Origin: Desulfonatronum thiosulfatophilum
Lineage (GTDB): Bacteria > Desulfobacterota > Desulfovibrionia > Desulfovibrionales > Desulfonatronaceae
Assembly (NCBI RefSeq): GCF_900104215.1
Contig: NZ_FMXO01000005.1
Location: 62,001 to 126,000 of the forward strand
Length of the DNA: 64,000 nt
Direction of reading: 5' to 3'
The translations under genes were made by a program, and so were the position numbers. The notes under the pieces are model-generated. The model worked only from the letters and a program-made list of their open reading frames with translations. It was not told where the DNA came from and did not search any database. How positions within the stretch are numbered: position 1 is the stretch's first letter; each line of letters starts with the position of its first letter. Positions 8,746 to 18,557 of the stretch are shown piece by piece.

Positions 8746-10902
8746 ATGGCACTTAATCGGAGAAGTTTTCTCACGTTTGCTGCCGGGGGTGTTGCAGGGA
8801 CCCTGTTCACCCCGGTGATTTGGAAATCCATCGACGACACGGCCATCTGGACCCAGAACTGGCCGTGGATTCCACGACTGGAATATGGTCCGCGTGCGTA
8901 TGCCGCAACCACATGCAAGCTCTGTCCCGCCGGTTGCGGGTTGAACATCCGGACAGCCGGCGGTCGACCCGTTGTTGCCGAAGGTCGTCCAGACCATCCG
9001 TTGAGCCAGGGAGGCATCTGTCCGCTGGGAGCAGCAGCCGTGCAGCTGCTGTACAGCCCGGCTCGGATCAAAAGCCCGATGCAGAAGCAGGAAGACGGGA
9101 CGCATCAGCCGATTTCCTGGGAGCAGGCCGAAGCTCTTCTCCAGGAAAAGTTGTCTGCTCAAACAGGCAGGCGCAATAGTGTGGCCTGCATCAGCGGCGA
9201 TGAGAATGGAACCATCAATGAACTCTTTTCCGCCTTTCTGGGCAAACTGGGTTCGCAAGCATTCTTCCTGATGCCGGGTGAGAGTCTCGCTGCTTCTCGA
9301 GTCATGAAGCAGGGCAGCATTGGGTTCGATATCGAGAACGCGGATCTTGTCGTGGCCTTCGGTGCGGACTTGTTGGACAGCTGGGGGACGATCGTCCGAA
9401 ACAAGAAGGCGTATGGCGCGTCTCGGCGTATCGGAGAGAATCCGAGCGCGGAATACGTCTATGTCGGCCCCATGCAGAACAATACCGGGAGCGGAGCCGA
9501 TCAGTGGATTTCCGTCGCTCCGGAACAGGAAGGCATTCTTGCTCTCGGAGTGGCCTACCACCTCCTGCAGAGCGGCCTTATGGCCAACCAGGCCCATGAT
9601 TTCAGCGCCTATCGCAACCATGTCATGAGCCGTTATACTCCGGAGTATGTCCAGCGCATGACGGGAATCGCACCGGAAACAGTGGCCTCCCTGGCTGAAA
9701 AGCTGCGTCGCGCCGACAGGCCGTTGGTCATTCCCGGTTCCTCCATCTCCCAGGGCGGGGGCGTATTCAGCTTTGCCGCTGCGTTGAGCTTGAACTTCCT
9801 GCTCAACAACCTGGATTCTCCCGGCGGTGTCTTCGTTCTGCCGGAAATGCCCCAGGCTGTTGCCGATGCCGAGGAGCGATCCCTGATTCGTTCCAGGGAC
9901 TTGGTGACCTATCTCCAGGAAATTGCCGCCGGTAGAGCTGAAAAGCCCGCTGTTTATCTTGTGTACGAAGCCAATCCGGTCTTCACCATGCCCCAGGCTA
10001 ACACCCTGGCCACGGCAATGCAGGGTTCCTACCTGGTCAGCTTCAGCACGTTCTATGATGAAACCGCGGCGCAGGCTGATCTGCTGCTGCCTACTCCGTA
10101 TTTCCTGGAGCGTTTTGACGATGTCCAGACGCCTCACGGAGCCGGCTTTGCAAGTTACAGCCTGACCAGGCCGGTGATTCAGCCTGTTTTTGACACGAAA
10201 CCTACCGGGGACGTGCTGCTCGGCGTTGCAGAAAAGATGGGTTTTGATCTTGGTTTCGCCTCGTTTGACAAGGTGTTGGAGGCAAAAGTCGCAAACCTGA
10301 CGGAGCTGGAAGGATTCTTTACGGACAAGGTCCAGCCCTGGGAAGTTCGTGCCGGCGCCAGCGTATCGTCCGCTTCCGGCAACCTCTGGCGCAGTATATC
10401 CAGAGGTTCAGTATGGGCCTCTACGCAAGTTCCTTATGATTCCGAAGTGCTTCTGGGAACACGAATCCTGACCCAGGCAGCACCGCCGGAGACGGATGAC
10501 TGGACATTTCCCGTGCGTCTTGTGGCCATGGACAGCAGGGCTTACGGCTCCAGGCACATAGCCATTCCCCCCTTTCTCTTGCCCCTATTGGGCGAACAGG
10601 AGATGCAGGGCAATACGTTCTACGTGTGGATGAATTCGGTGACCGCGAAAAACTACGGGTTAGCTGCCCAGGAGTTGGTCAAACTGACCGGACCAACCGG
10701 AGAGATCACGGCCAGGGTTCGCATCTTCGAAGGTGTCGGCCCGAATATGGTGGCCGCTCCCCTGGGCTTCGGCCACACTGCATGGGATCAGTTCAGCCGG
10801 GGCAAGGGTGAGAATGTCTACAACGTATTGACCGTGCGTTACGAGCCGGGAACCGATCTGCCTGTCTGGGCCGACTCCCGGGTGCGCATTGCCAAAGCCT
10901 AG
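8746..10902 (+). CDS. qrcB: Qrc complex molybdopterin-oxidoreductase-family subunit
   Basis: A 718-residue periplasmic subunit with a twin-arginine signal (NRRSFLTFAAGG). The [4Fe-4S] ligands are Cys57, Cys60, Cys64 and Cys92 in CKLCPAGC and GICPLG. The body matches the molybdopterin oxidoreductase family (for example LLPTPYFLERFDDVQTPHG), but the characterised QrcB lacks molybdenum and probably acts as an electron-transfer scaffold between QrcA and QrcC. It starts 14 bases after qrcA with AGGAGAGG upstream. Folding and cofactor loading in the cytoplasm before Tat export is expected and should carry QrcC along. Confidence 0.9.
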   Translation: MALNRRSFLTFAAGGVAGTLFTPVIWKSIDDTAIWTQNWPWIPRLEYGPRAYAATTCKLCPAGCGLNIRTAGGRPVVAEGRPDHPLSQGGICPLGAAAVQLLYSPARIKSPMQKQEDGTHQPISWEQAEALLQEKLSAQTGRRNSVACISGDENGTINELFSAFLGKLGSQAFFLMPGESLAASRVMKQGSIGFDIENADLVVAFGADLLDSWGTIVRNKKAYGASRRIGENPSAEYVYVGPMQNNTGSGADQWISVAPEQEGILALGVAYHLLQSGLMANQAHDFSAYRNHVMSRYTPEYVQRMTGIAPETVASLAEKLRRADRPLVIPGSSISQGGGVFSFAAALSLNFLLNNLDSPGGVFVLPEMPQAVADAEERSLIRSRDLVTYLQEIAAGRAEKPAVYLVYEANPVFTMPQANTLATAMQGSYLVSFSTFYDETAAQADLLLPTPYFLERFDDVQTPHGAGFASYSLTRPVIQPVFDTKPTGDVLLGVAEKMGFDLGFASFDKVLEAKVANLTELEGFFTDKVQPWEVRAGASVSSASGNLWRSISRGSVWASTQVPYDSEVLLGTRILTQAAPPETDDWTFPVRLVAMDSRAYGSRHIAIPPFLLPLLGEQEMQGNTFYVWMNSVTAKNYGLAAQELVKLTGPTGEITARVRIFEGVGPNMVAAPLGFGHTAWDQFSRGKGENVYNVLTVRYEPGTDLPVWADSRVRIAKA

Positions 10903-10920
10903 CAAAGGAAGGTTGAGCAT

Positions 10921-11694
10921 ATGGTTTTGTATCTCAAGGAATTCAAATACAAGTGGGGAATGGTCATAGACCTCGACAGTTGTACCGGCTGCGGAGCCTG
11001 CATGGTAGCCTGTCAGGCGGAGAACAACATCGCCCCGCCCGTGGATGCGTCCGATAAACGCTACAGCTTGACGTGGCTCCTGGTCTACGAACTCTCCAAC
11101 AAGAAACCGTATCCTGATCATGACGTGGCGTATATGCCCAGGCCTTGCCTGCAATGCGGCCACCCGAACTGCGTTCCTGTCTGTCCGGTCATCGCCACGG
11201 ACAAGAACCAGGAAGGCGGCATTGTCAGCCAGGTCAACGCCCGGTGCATTGGTTGCCGATATTGCATGGCCGCCTGCCCCTATCATGCCCGGTATTTCAA
11301 CTGGCACGATCCGGTCTGGCCAGAGGGCATGGAAAAAACTCTTACTCCGGACGTGTCGACCCGGCCTCGAGGCGTGGTTGAAAAATGCCTCTTCTGTCAC
11401 CACCGCTTCATGTACGCTCGGGACAAGGCACGTATCGAAGGCCGTGACCCGAATGCCCTGGCTGAAGGCGACTACATCCCGGCCTGTGTCGAGATGTGTC
11501 CCACTGGCGCCATCACCTTTGGAGATCTGGAGAATCCCGAGCACAGAGTGCATCAACTCTCCAAGAGCCCGAATGCATTTCGACTTCTCGAGAGACTGGG
11601 TACCGATCCCCAGGTCTATTACTACAGCAAACGGGAATGGGTGCGCAGGCTGGGTGACAATTACTTGGAACATGAAACGGTCGGAGGAGTCTAA
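10921..11694 (+). CDS. qrcC: Qrc complex iron-sulfur subunit
   Basis: A 257-residue ferredoxin-like subunit of the DmsB/NrfC/PsrB type with four cysteine clusters: CTGCGACMVAC, CLQCGHPNCVPVC, CIGCRYCMAAC and CLFCHHR with a distal CVEMCP. These support up to four Fe-S centres that pass electrons from QrcB to the membrane. It has no signal peptide of its own and is presumably exported with the Tat substrate QrcB. AAGGAAGG precedes ATG 10921. It lies 18 bases after qrcB and 3 bases before qrcD. Confidence 0.92.
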   Translation: MVLYLKEFKYKWGMVIDLDSCTGCGACMVACQAENNIAPPVDASDKRYSLTWLLVYELSNKKPYPDHDVAYMPRPCLQCGHPNCVPVCPVIATDKNQEGGIVSQVNARCIGCRYCMAACPYHARYFNWHDPVWPEGMEKTLTPDVSTRPRGVVEKCLFCHHRFMYARDKARIEGRDPNALAEGDYIPACVEMCPTGAITFGDLENPEHRVHQLSKSPNAFRLLERLGTDPQVYYYSKREWVRRLGDNYLEHETVGGV

Positions 11695-11697
11695 CCC

Positions 11698-12930
11698 ATG
11701 AGCGATAAAGAATTGTGGCCCGAAGGGGTCCAGCGGTGTTCTTTGAAGTTGTTCATAGCGTGGTTGGCGGTGGTTTTCGCTGTTTTAGCCTGGGGCGTCT
11801 ACGCGGCCTATGTGGTCTGGGCCGGCGGACTGATTGTCACGGGAATGGATAATTATTTCGCCTTTGGATTGTACATCATATTCGACCTTGCAGTCATCGC
11901 CCTCGGTGCGGGCGCCTTTTTCAGCGGACTACTGTATTATCTGGTACGCGTGGAAGGGTTGAAGAACATTATCAACCTGGCGGTCATCATAGGTTTTATT
12001 TGTTATTCCGGTGCACTGCTGATCCTGACCCTGGAGGTCGGCCAGCCGTTGCGTGCCTGGTTTGGTTTCTGGCACCCCAACGTTCACTCCATGCTCACGG
12101 AAGTAATTTTTTGCATCACTGTGTACATGTTGGTCCTGACCATTGAGTTCATTCCCTTGATCCTGGAAAACCGCAAGTTGAACAAGATCAAGTTCCTGCA
12201 CCACTTGGCGCACAACTTCCATGTCATCATGCCGCTGTTCGCCGGTATCGGTGCATTCCTGTCCTTCTTTCACCAAGGTTCCCTGGGCGGTATGTACGGC
12301 GTGCTTTTTTCCCGGCCGTACGCATTCCGTGAAGGCTTCTTTATCTGGCCCTGGACCTTCTTTCTCTTTATCCTGTCCGCTGTTGCCTCCGGACCTGGAT
12401 TCACTATGCTTGTCGCCACACTCATGGAGAAAATGACAGGGCGCAAACTGGTGGATTTCAGCGTCAAGGCCTTGATGGGCAAGATTGCCGGAACCATGTT
12501 GGCTATCTACATGTTCTTTAAATTCCTGGATACATGGGGATGGTATGCCGGCATTCTCCCCAGATCCGGACTGACATTTGACGAGGTTTTCTACGGATTG
12601 GCCTACGGCAAATGGCTCTTGTTCTCCGAACTTATCATCTGCGGGATTTTTCCAGCATTCCTGCTGCTTTACGCAAAAACCCGTAATACGCCATGGATCC
12701 TGTACAGCGCAGCAATCCTGGCATGTATCGGCGTGATCATCAATCGCTACGTACAGACGGCACAGACACTGGCCCACCCGGTCATGCCCTTTGACCGCTG
12801 GTACGTGTATGTGCCGACCTGGGCGGAATGGGCGCCTTCCCTGGCTATCATTGCCTACGGCGCACTGATCCTCAGCCTGTCTTACCGCTACCTGCCCGTC
12901 TTTCCACAGGAGCGGAAATTGAACCCGTAA
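11698..12930 (+). CDS. qrcD: Qrc complex NrfD-like membrane subunit
   Basis: A 410-residue polytopic membrane protein of the NrfD/PsrC family with about ten hydrophobic helices. It carries the menaquinone site of the Qrc complex and in the characterised complex couples quinone reduction to proton movement across the membrane. The conserved loops GFWHPNVHSMLTE and FFHQGSLGGMYG are typical of the family. The start follows the qrcC stop by three bases, so translation is coupled. An intrinsic terminator follows at 12952-12990 and closes the operon. Confidence 0.92.
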   Translation: MSDKELWPEGVQRCSLKLFIAWLAVVFAVLAWGVYAAYVVWAGGLIVTGMDNYFAFGLYIIFDLAVIALGAGAFFSGLLYYLVRVEGLKNIINLAVIIGFICYSGALLILTLEVGQPLRAWFGFWHPNVHSMLTEVIFCITVYMLVLTIEFIPLILENRKLNKIKFLHHLAHNFHVIMPLFAGIGAFLSFFHQGSLGGMYGVLFSRPYAFREGFFIWPWTFFLFILSAVASGPGFTMLVATLMEKMTGRKLVDFSVKALMGKIAGTMLAIYMFFKFLDTWGWYAGILPRSGLTFDEVFYGLAYGKWLLFSELIICGIFPAFLLLYAKTRNTPWILYSAAILACIGVIINRYVQTAQTLAHPVMPFDRWYVYVPTWAEWAPSLAIIAYGALILSLSYRYLPVFPQERKLNP

Positions 12931-12951
12931 CAAGGCTCAGTTCCCGACTTT

Positions 12952-12990
12952 AAAAACGCTCTATCCGCCGGATGGAGCGTTTTTGTATTT
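12952..12990 (+). terminator. Intrinsic terminator of the qrc operon
   Basis: Stem AAAAACGCTC (12952-12961) pairs with GAGCGTTTTT (12975-12984), with an additional inner ATCCG/CGGAT pairing, and is followed by a T-rich run. It lies 22 bases after the qrcD stop. Confidence 0.85.
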
Positions 12991-13304
12991 TCGGGAGATG
13001 CCTTTGACATTAGTATCGCATGAATGTCATTAATAGATAATATAAAGCGTACAGGGGCAGACTTTTCTGAATTTGCTGCCTCACAAGTTTTTCTGACTCC
13101 GTCGGACCGATGAAATTTGAATTTTCGCAGGAAGTGTTTTGAGTTGATTCATGGTAGCCTGATTTATTGTCTATTAACCTTATATATTACATTATTATGG
13201 TTGATGATTGTAAATGGTTAAGCAAAATCCATAAAAAACTTAATTTTGGACATTCATACCCCTTGCTTTTTGGAACGAGGGCATGTAGAAGTCTCCTCTT
13301 TGTG
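12991..13304. other. Intergenic region before the tRNA-tuf operon
   Basis: No gene is seen. It holds a 7-bp dyad TGACATT (13005-13011) / AATGTCA (13023-13029) and a weak promoter candidate TTGTCT (13167-13172), 17 bases, CATTAT (13190-13195). The region is AT-rich, as expected upstream of a highly expressed stable-RNA operon. Confidence 0.5.
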
Positions 13305-13379
13305 GCTGGCGTAGCTCAACGGTAGAGCAGCTGACTTGTAATCAGCAGGTTGCGGGTTCAAATCCCATCGCCAGCTCCA
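13305..13379 (+). tRNA. thrU: tRNA-Thr (anticodon UGU)
   Basis: Complete cloverleaf: acceptor GCTGGCG pairs with CGCCAGC, the anticodon loop is CTTGTAA with anticodon TGT, the T-arm is GCGGG/CCCAT-type with TTCAAAT, and CCA is encoded. It is first in the tRNA-tuf cluster. Confidence 0.96.
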
Positions 13380-13389
13380 CGAAGAGTTT

Positions 13390-13475
13390 GGAGGGGTTCC
13401 CGAGTGGCCAAAGGGAACAGACTGTAAATCTGTCAGCGTAAGCTTTCGGAGGTTCAAATCCTCCCCCCTCCACCA
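13390..13475 (+). tRNA. tyrU: tRNA-Tyr (anticodon GUA)
   Basis: A class II tRNA with a long variable arm. Acceptor GGAGGGG pairs with CCCCTCC, the anticodon is GTA, and CCA is encoded. It lies 10 bases after tRNA-Thr. Confidence 0.96.
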
Positions 13476-13548
13476 TAATTTTGACAAAGCTGTAGGAGAC
13501 AGGACGATGAAGGCCTGTTGCTGGACTACACATATAGTCAGCGCCTGT

Positions 13549-13625
13549 GCGGGAATAGCTCAATTGGCTAGAGCATCAGCCTTCCAAGCTGAGGGTTGCG
13601 GGTTCAAGTCCCGTTTCCCGCTCCA
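13549..13625 (+). tRNA. glyT: tRNA-Gly (anticodon UCC)
   Basis: Acceptor GCGGGAA pairs with TTCCCGC; anticodon loop CTTCCAA has anticodon TCC; T-arm GCGGG-TTCAAGT-CCCGT; CCA is encoded. Confidence 0.96.
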
Positions 13626-13658
13626 AATGGCCCCCTCTCGCTCCTAGAAGCATGGTTA

Positions 13659-13734
<76 letters not shown>

Positions 13735-13832
13735 TATCACTGTCGCGAAATCATTCAAAACCGCTAGATTCGTGTCGTATTTCGCCGCCGTAGGCATAAA
13801 TTTCATCAAAAAAATCTTGTTAGGGGGATCGT

Positions 13833-15026
13833 ATGGGCAAGGCAAAGTTTGAGCGGACAAAACCGCACGTTAATGTTGGCACCATTGGTCACATTGACCA
13901 CGGAAAAACCACCTTGACCGCGTCTATCACCAAGATGCTAAGCATCAAGGGTGGAGCGAGCTATGTTCCTTTCGATCAGATCGACAAGGCGCCTGAGGAA
14001 AAGGAACGCGGCATTACCATTGCCACAGCCCACGTTGAGTACGAGACCGCCAACCGGCACTATGCCCACGTGGACTGCCCTGGCCACGCTGACTACATCA
14101 AGAACATGATCACAGGCGCGGCGCAGATGGATGGCGCTATTCTCGTTGTGGCCGCCACGGATGGTCCCATGCCCCAGACCCGGGAACACATTCTCCTGGC
14201 CCGCCAGGTCGGCGTACCGTGTCTTGTGGTGTTCATGAACAAGGTCGATCTCGTGGACGATCCGGAACTGCTGGAACTGGTAGAGCTCGAAGTACGTGAG
14301 CTGCTCTCCAAGTACGGTTTCCCTGGAGACGATGTGCCCGTGATTCAGGGCAGTGCTCTGAAGGCGCTGGAATCAGACAATCCAGACAGCGACGAAGCCA
14401 AGTGCATTTTTGAATTGATGGCCGCCCTGGACAGTTACGTTCCTGAGCCGGTTCGTGATATAGACAAGCCTTTTCTGATGCCCATCGAAGACGTGTTCAG
14501 CATCTCCGGACGCGGTACCGTAGTCACCGGACGAGTGGAGCGTGGCGTTGTCAAGGTGGGTGAGGAAGTTGAAATCGTCGGCATCAACGAAACCCGCAAA
14601 ACCGTCTGCACCGGCGTGGAAATGTTTCGCAAGCTTCTGGACCAGGGCCAAGCCGGCGACAATATTGGCGCCCTTTTACGCGGCGTGAAGCGCGAGGATG
14701 TGGAACGGGGTCAGGTTCTTGCCGCTCCTAAATCCATCACGCCCCACCGCCGCTTCGTTGCCGAGGTGTACGTCCTGTCCAAGGAAGAAGGCGGACGCCA
14801 CACTCCCTTTTTCAGCGGGTATCGCCCCCAGTTCTATTTTCGGACCACGGACATCACAGGAGTGGTGACCTTGGCGGAAGGTGTCGAAATGGTCATGCCC
14901 GGGGACAATGCGACATTTAACGTTGAATTGATCGCTCCCATTGCAATGGAACTCGGCGTACGCTTTGCAATCCGTGAAGGTGGCCGAACCGTAGGCGCCG
15001 GCGTCATCTCCGAAATCATCGAATAG
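13833..15026 (+). CDS. tuf: Elongation factor Tu, copy 1
   Basis: A 397-residue GTPase that delivers aminoacyl-tRNA to the ribosomal A site. The G1 loop [11 protein letters not shown]3 DCPGH and G4 NKVD are intact, followed by the two beta-barrel domains. It is preceded by TTAGGGGGATCGT with a strong ribosome site. The protein is identical in all 397 residues to the product of the second copy at 30920-32113, while the DNA differs at scattered third positions. It is the last protein gene of the tRNA-Thr-Tyr-Gly-Thr transcription unit and reads on into rpmG. Confidence 0.98.
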   Translation: MGKAKFERTKPHVNVGTIGHIDHGKTTLTASITKMLSIKGGASYVPFDQIDKAPEEKERGITIATAHVEYETANRHYAHVDCPGHADYIKNMITGAAQMDGAILVVAATDGPMPQTREHILLARQVGVPCLVVFMNKVDLVDDPELLELVELEVRELLSKYGFPGDDVPVIQGSALKALESDNPDSDEAKCIFELMAALDSYVPEPVRDIDKPFLMPIEDVFSISGRGTVVTGRVERGVVKVGEEVEIVGINETRKTVCTGVEMFRKLLDQGQAGDNIGALLRGVKREDVERGQVLAAPKSITPHRRFVAEVYVLSKEEGGRHTPFFSGYRPQFYFRTTDITGVVTLAEGVEMVMPGDNATFNVELIAPIAMELGVRFAIREGGRTVGAGVISEIIE

Positions 15027-15044
15027 TCAGCCGAAGGACTTATC

Positions 15045-15194
15045 ATGCGCATCAATATTTTGCTGGCTTGCCTTGATTGCAAGCGACGCAATTACGCGAC
15101 AGAGAAGAACAAGAAAAACACTACAGGACGGATTGAAATGAAGAAGTTTTGTCCCTTCTGTGGTGGGCATCGGATGCATCGGGAAACCAAGTAA
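15045..15194 (+). CDS. rpmG: Ribosomal protein L33, zinc-ribbon type
   Basis: A 49-residue large-subunit protein starting [13 protein letters not shown]. Two CXXC pairs (CLDC and CPFC) form a zinc ribbon, so this is the C+ form. The frame is short but fully conserved with L33 ([11 protein letters not shown] and HRETK ending). It sits between tuf and tRNA-Trp, in the usual rpmG-tRNA-Trp-secE-nusG order of many bacteria. Confidence 0.95.
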   Translation: MRINILLACLDCKRRNYATEKNKKNTTGRIEMKKFCPFCGGHRMHRETK

Positions 15195-15215
15195 GTATTA
15201 TCTTCTCTGTTCCGC

Positions 15216-15292
15216 AGGCCAGTAGCTCTAACGGTTAGAGCACCGGACTCCAAATCCGGGGGATGGGGGTTCGAATCCCTCCTGGCCTGCCA
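15216..15292 (+). tRNA. trpT: tRNA-Trp (anticodon CCA)
   Basis: Acceptor AGGCCAG pairs with CTGGCCT; anticodon loop CTCCAAA has anticodon CCA; T-loop TTCGAAT; CCA end encoded. It lies between rpmG and secE, 20 bases after the former and 19 before the latter. Confidence 0.96.
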
Positions 15293-15311
15293 ATTTTTTT
15301 ATGGGTTAAAT

Positions 15312-15560
15312 ATGGCTAAATTACAATCAAGTGATGACAAGAAAGTTCCTACTGGACGCTTTGAGTTCAAGGAAAAAGCTCTCCAGTTAAAGGATTTTTT
15401 TGAAAAATCTAAACTGGAGCTGAAGAAGGTCACATGGCCTACCCGCAAGGAAACAACCTCTACATGTCTTGCTGTTGTCGTGCTGGTAGTATTGATGTCT
15501 CTTTTTCTTGGAGTCGTTGATCTTGCTTTGGCAAAAATTGTTGAGGTTGTTCTTTATTAG
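15312..15560 (+). CDS. secE: Preprotein translocase subunit SecE
   Basis: An 82-residue protein with one C-terminal membrane helix (about residues 52-75), the short SecE form. The amphipathic segment with the signature ELKKVTWPTRKE precedes the helix. It clamps SecY in the SecYEG channel. The frame begins 19 bases after tRNA-Trp and is followed by nusG 45 bases later, the conserved secE-nusG pair. Confidence 0.95.
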   Translation: MAKLQSSDDKKVPTGRFEFKEKALQLKDFFEKSKLELKKVTWPTRKETTSTCLAVVVLVVLMSLFLGVVDLALAKIVEVVLY

Positions 15561-15605
15561 TTTTCGAGAAATCAGCGCTTGAATCAGTGAGCCCGGAACC
15601 ATCTT

Positions 15606-16151
15606 ATGGAATTGAATGCACCGAAGTCGGAATGGTATATAGTTCATACCCACACGGGCTTTGAGCAGCGTGTGGAACGGACTCTCCGGGAAATGATCCG
15701 CACCAATAGAGCTCTTGGACTGATCGAGGAAATTGTCGTCCCAACGGAGAAGGTCGTAGAGCTCGTCAAGGGTGAGAAAAAAACCTCCACCCGAAAATTT
15801 TATCCCGGTTATATCATGGTCAAGATGGTTCTAACTGATGAATCTTGGCATCTGGTTCAGTCGTTGCCTCGTGTGACCGGTTTTCTGGGCGGAAAGAACA
15901 GGCCCTTGCCCATGCCGGAAAGAGAGGCATTAAAGATTCTCAATATGATGGAAACCCGTCAAGAGCAGCCTCGACCGAAATTCTCTTTTGAACGTGGCGA
16001 TGAGGTGCGTGTCATTGATGGACCGTTCGCGAACTTCAATGCCGTTGTGGAAGATGTCAATTACGATAAGGGAAAGCTGAAAGTAACCGTTTCCATTTTT
16101 GGCAGACAGACTCCGGTGGAACTGGAATTCGTTCAGGTAAGTAAAACATAA
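15606..16151 (+). CDS. nusG: Transcription termination/antitermination factor NusG
   Basis: A 181-residue protein with the NGN domain ([18 protein letters not shown]) that binds the RNA polymerase clamp and a C-terminal KOW domain ([23 protein letters not shown]). It increases processivity and links polymerase to the leading ribosome or Rho. It lies between secE and rplK, 32 bases before the latter, the standard order. Confidence 0.97.
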   Translation: MELNAPKSEWYIVHTHTGFEQRVERTLREMIRTNRALGLIEEIVVPTEKVVELVKGEKKTSTRKFYPGYIMVKMVLTDESWHLVQSLPRVTGFLGGKNRPLPMPEREALKILNMMETRQEQPRPKFSFERGDEVRVIDGPFANFNAVVEDVNYDKGKLKVTVSIFGRQTPVELEFVQVSKT

Positions 16152-16183
16152 TCCTGCACATGTGGGAATTTGGTAGGTAATTT

Positions 16184-16609
16184 ATGGCTAAAAAGATCAA
16201 AGCAAAAATTAAGCTTCAGGTTCCAGCCGGAGCTGCCAACCCGTCTCCTCCCGTAGGCCCAGCCCTGGGCCAACATGGCGTGAACATCATGGAGTTCTGC
16301 AAGAGCTTCAATGCCAAAACCCAGGACCAAAAGGGCATGATCACACCTGTGATAATCACGGTATATGCCGACAGAACCTTTACATTTGTCACCAAAACGC
16401 CCCCAGCTTCGGTTCTGCTCCTGAAAGCCGCGAAACTTGACAAAGGATCCGGTGAACCGAACAAAAATAAGGTCGGAAAGGTATCCAAGACCCAAGTTGA
16501 AGAAATCGCCAAATTGAAAATGCCTGATTTGACCGCGATGAGCCTTGACGCCGCCATGCTGAGCATCATGGGAACGGCTCGGAGCATGGGGATTGAGGTC
16601 GAAAACTAG
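16184..16609 (+). CDS. rplK: Ribosomal protein L11
   Basis: A 141-residue protein of the GTPase-associated centre that binds 23S rRNA with L10-L12. The N-terminal domain [20 protein letters not shown] and the RNA-binding C-terminal end ([19 protein letters not shown]) are complete. The length equals the usual L11 length. It pairs with rplA, starting 17 bases before that gene's coding region. Confidence 0.98.
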   Translation: MAKKIKAKIKLQVPAGAANPSPPVGPALGQHGVNIMEFCKSFNAKTQDQKGMITPVIITVYADRTFTFVTKTPPASVLLLKAAKLDKGSGEPNKNKVGKVSKTQVEEIAKLKMPDLTAMSLDAAMLSIMGTARSMGIEVEN

Positions 16610-16626
16610 GCAATAGGATAATGATC

Positions 16627-17325
16627 ATGCCCACACACGGAAAAAAATATCGCAATTCTGTCCAGGACCTGGACCTGAAGAACAAGTTCCCGGTTAAGGA
16701 CGGCTTGGATCTCGCGTTACGACTTGCTTATGCAAAGTTTGACGAAACGGTTGATGTCGCAGTCTGTCTTGGTGTTGACCCAAAATATTCCGATCAAATG
16801 GTCAGGGGCGCGGTAACGCTGCCGCACGGCCTTGGCAAGGTAGTCCGCGTTGCCGCTTTTTGCAAAGGCGACAAGGAAGCCGAAGCCAAGGATGCCGGTG
16901 CTGATATAGTCGGCAACGATGATTTGATCGAAAGGATTAAAGGCGGCTGGCTGGAATTTGATCAGGCCGTTGCAACCCCTGATATGATGGCTCAAATCGG
17001 AAAGATCGGACGAATACTCGGACCACGCGGATTGATGCCGAACGCAAAGACTGGAACCGTCACTTTCGACATTGGGAAGGCTGTCAAGGAGATGAAAGCC
17101 GGTCGTGTTGAGTTCAAGGTAGACAAAGCCGGTGTTATCCATTCTCCTCTGGGAAAAGTTTCATTCGGCGCGGACAAGCTTGTGGATAACCTGCGTACAG
17201 TCATCGACACCATCATCCGGTTGAAACCCTCCTCGGCTAAGGGCACTTACCTTCGAGCCATGGCGATTTCAACAACCATGGGACCCGGCATCAAGATTGA
17301 CACGCAAACCATGCCGCGAGACTAG
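16627..17325 (+). CDS. rplA: Ribosomal protein L1
   Basis: A 232-residue protein of the L1 stalk, which moves deacylated tRNA from the E site. The signature segment [20 protein letters not shown] and the downstream [13 protein letters not shown] are intact. Two in-frame ATG codons exist; ATG 16627 has AGGA at 16615-16618 with 8-base spacing and was chosen over 16621. L1 of this operon often represses its own mRNA; no L1 leader mimic was identified here. Confidence 0.97.
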   Translation: MPTHGKKYRNSVQDLDLKNKFPVKDGLDLALRLAYAKFDETVDVAVCLGVDPKYSDQMVRGAVTLPHGLGKVVRVAAFCKGDKEAEAKDAGADIVGNDDLIERIKGGWLEFDQAVATPDMMAQIGKIGRILGPRGLMPNAKTGTVTFDIGKAVKEMKAGRVEFKVDKAGVIHSPLGKVSFGADKLVDNLRTVIDTIIRLKPSSAKGTYLRAMAISTTMGPGIKIDTQTMPRD

Positions 17326-17444
17326 TTCCTTCAGGCTTGCAACATTATTAAATCAAGTCAGGCGAGCTTGTTTATGTCTGGCGATAGATTAGTCTATTAA
17401 GTTTCATTTCTTTAAAGCCAACTTATGAGCTTGAAGAAATTTCG

Positions 17445-17547
17445 ATGGCATTCAGGAGTCAAAGACAGCAGGTGGAGTAATTCCTTAATGTCCTGCCGAG
17501 ACACTACTTTGGCTCTTCTTTGCCGTATTACGCCGCAAAGGAGGTGA
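17445..17547 (+). ncRNA. L10 leader (rplJ autoregulatory RNA)
   Basis: The leader contains the L10-binding pattern AGACAGCAGGTGGAG (17463-17477) paired with TCCTGCCGAGAC (17491-17502), the kink-turn arrangement of the L10 leader family, just ahead of the rplJ ribosome site AAAGGAGGTGA (17537-17547). L10 or the L10(L12)4 complex binds here and represses translation of rplJL. Boundaries are approximate. Confidence 0.75.
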
Positions 17548-17553
17548 GATCAC

Positions 17554-18084
17554 GTGAACAGAACGCAAAAAGGCGAAGTTATTGAGAAATTGAGAGGCAA
17601 AGCAGCAAATGCAAATATTGCCATAGTTACAGACTTCAAGGGTCTCAAGGTGGAGGAAGTCACACCGCTGAGAGTCAAACTTCGAGAATCCGGAGTTGAC
17701 TATCATGTTGTCAAAAACACTTTGGCTCGCATTGCCTTGGATGGGTCGAAACACGAAATTCTAAAGGATTCCCTGAAAGATTGTTGCGCAATTGCTTTTA
17801 CAACTGGAGATCCTGTAGCCGCTGCCAAAATCATTGTTGAATTTGATAAAGGCTCCAAGAATTTTAATACCCGCTTTGCAAGCCTCGAAGGCAAGTTTCT
17901 CACCAAGAACCAAATTGAAGATTTGGCCAAGTTGCCGAGCAAGGAAGTTTTGCTGGCTATGACGCTGGGAACGATGAATGCCGTTCCGACCAATTTTGTT
18001 GGCTTGTTCGCCAATATTTTGCGGAATTTCTTATACGCCTTGAATGCTATCAAGGAACAAAAGGAACAACCCGAGTCCGTTTAA
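17554..18084 (+). CDS. rplJ: Ribosomal protein L10
   Basis: A 176-residue stalk protein: the N-terminal rRNA-binding domain ([39 protein letters not shown]) and a C-terminal helix that binds L7/L12 dimers. It starts with GTG 17554, preceded by a nearly perfect match to the anti-Shine-Dalgarno sequence. It lies 228 bases after rplA; that gap is filled by the L10 leader. It is followed by rplL after 39 bases. Confidence 0.97.
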   Translation: MNRTQKGEVIEKLRGKAANANIAIVTDFKGLKVEEVTPLRVKLRESGVDYHVVKNTLARIALDGSKHEILKDSLKDCCAIAFTTGDPVAAAKIIVEFDKGSKNFNTRFASLEGKFLTKNQIEDLAKLPSKEVLLAMTLGTMNAVPTNFVGLFANILRNFLYALNAIKEQKEQPESV

Positions 18085-18123
18085 TCTCAAGAGCCAAAGT
18101 AGATATCAGGAGGATTTTATATC

Positions 18124-18504
18124 ATGAGTGTCACCAAAGAGCAGGTTGTCGATTTCATTGCCAATATGACTGTCCTTGAACTCTCCGAGTTCATTAAGGA
18201 ACTTGAAGAGAAGTTTGGTGTTTCAGCAGCAGCTCCCGTGGCTGCGGTTGCCGCAGCTCCAGCAGCCGCCGACGCGCCTGCTGCTGAGGAAAAGACGGAA
18301 TTCGACGTCGTATTGACCAGTGCCGGTGGGAACAAAATCAATGTTATCAAGGTTGTCCGCGCTTTGACAGGTCTTGGACTGAAGGAAGCTAAAGCCAAAG
18401 TTGATGAAGCCCCTTCCGTGATCAAGGAAGCAGCTGCCAAGGCCGATGCTGAAGACGCAAAGAAACAGCTGGAAGAAGCCGGCGCCACAGTCGAGTTGAA
18501 GTAG
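18124..18504 (+). CDS. rplL: Ribosomal protein L7/L12
   Basis: A 126-residue stalk protein with an N-terminal dimerisation domain, an alanine-rich hinge ([18 protein letters not shown]) and the conserved factor-binding domain ([35 protein letters not shown]). The C-terminal domain recruits EF-G, EF-Tu and IF2. It is preceded by AGGAGG. A strong hairpin follows 21 bases after the stop, ahead of a long spacer before rpoB. Confidence 0.98.
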   Translation: MSVTKEQVVDFIANMTVLELSEFIKELEEKFGVSAAAPVAAVAAAPAAADAPAAEEKTEFDVVLTSAGGNKINVIKVVRALTGLGLKEAKAKVDEAPSVIKEAAAKADAEDAKKQLEEAGATVELK

Positions 18505-18525
18505 ATTTTGCCTTGAATTTTTTTT

Positions 18526-18557
18526 CAGGAAGTGTGGTCATTCCACACTTCCTGTTT
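18526..18557 (+). terminator. Hairpin / attenuator between rplL and rpoB
   Basis: A perfect 12-bp stem: CAGGAAGTGTGG (18526-18537), loop TCATT, CCACACTTCCTG (18543-18554), followed by only three T. It resembles a partial terminator, as known between rplL and rpoB in Escherichia coli, and would set the ratio of stalk protein to polymerase subunits. An 8-T run precedes the stem, not follows it. Confidence 0.65.

Noticed and set aside
8722-10137. 471-residue minus-strand open frame
   Set aside because: Antisense shadow of qrcB, whose motifs and signal peptide are clear.
11929-12933. 334-residue minus-strand open frame
   Set aside because: Antisense to the membrane subunit qrcD; composition is a mirror of hydrophobic codons.
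13254-13563. Two minus-strand frames over the tRNA cluster
   Set aside because: Classic spurious antisense frames of tRNA genes.
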